Shown: positions 22,337-22,347 of the stretch, in pieces
Position numbering within the stretch: the stretch's first letter is position 1
Layout: each line of letters opens with the position of its first letter
Virus record (IMG/VR): IMGVR_UViG_3300003691_000058
Span: 1-22,347 of that record
DNA length: 22,347 bases
Source of the DNA: a virus
Direction: 5' to 3' (one strand)
The notes under the pieces: model-generated
What the model saw: only the letters and a program-made list of their open reading frames with translations
Databases searched by the model: none
Told to the model about the DNA's origin: nothing
Position numbers and translations under genes: made by a program

Positions 22337-22347
22337 CTCCCTCACCC

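Overview
The window is a large part of a tailed-phage genome (Caudoviricetes), most likely a short-tailed virus of a Gram-negative, probably gammaproteobacterial host. Evidence for the phage is direct: a large terminase with both ATPase and nuclease motifs, a roughly 700-residue portal, a Gly/Glu-rich scaffold, an N4-gp56-like major capsid protein, two head-tail adaptors, a holin, an M15 endopeptidase and a very large beta-helix tail protein. No tape-measure, tail-tube or sheath gene is seen between the adaptors and the tail fibre genes, which favours a podovirus-like virion. The host guess rests on two ParB-site-like palindromes and a boxA-like leader and is inference.

Layout: positions 1-20265 are one long minus-strand late block, densely packed with mostly overlapping starts and stops. 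Read in the direction of transcription it runs: strong sigma70-type promoter (about 20319-20291), an 831-residue unknown protein, a 47-residue small protein, M15 endopeptidase, holin, PD-(D/E)XK nuclease, small terminase, large terminase, portal, an 81-residue protein, scaffold, major capsid, three small head proteins, two adaptors, a coiled-coil protein with a C-terminal membrane segment, a sulfotransferase-like protein, the 1496-residue tail protein, and three small tail proteins, the last cut by the window edge. A second promoter candidate precedes the lysis and packaging genes (about 17761-17733).

Positions 20275-20965 are a non-coding divergent control region. It has direct repeats, promoter candidates, a hairpin followed by a boxA-like element, and a recurring TGTATGCAGG motif. 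It drives a short plus-strand unit of two unrecognised genes (20966-21253 and 21367-21903) that ends at a textbook intrinsic terminator (21914-21948). Between these two genes lie two parS-like palindromes centred 53 bp apart, next to one arm of a 25-bp inverted repeat that brackets the first gene. This regulatory or partition-like cluster is the most unusual part of the window.

Positions 21949-22347 are low-complexity: a second copy of a hairpin element also found between terminase and portal, a 107-nt tract with no G, one doubtful small ORF, and an (AT)12 tract flanked by inverted GA/CT repeats. No integrase, repressor, replication or polymerase gene is in the window, so lifestyle cannot be settled.
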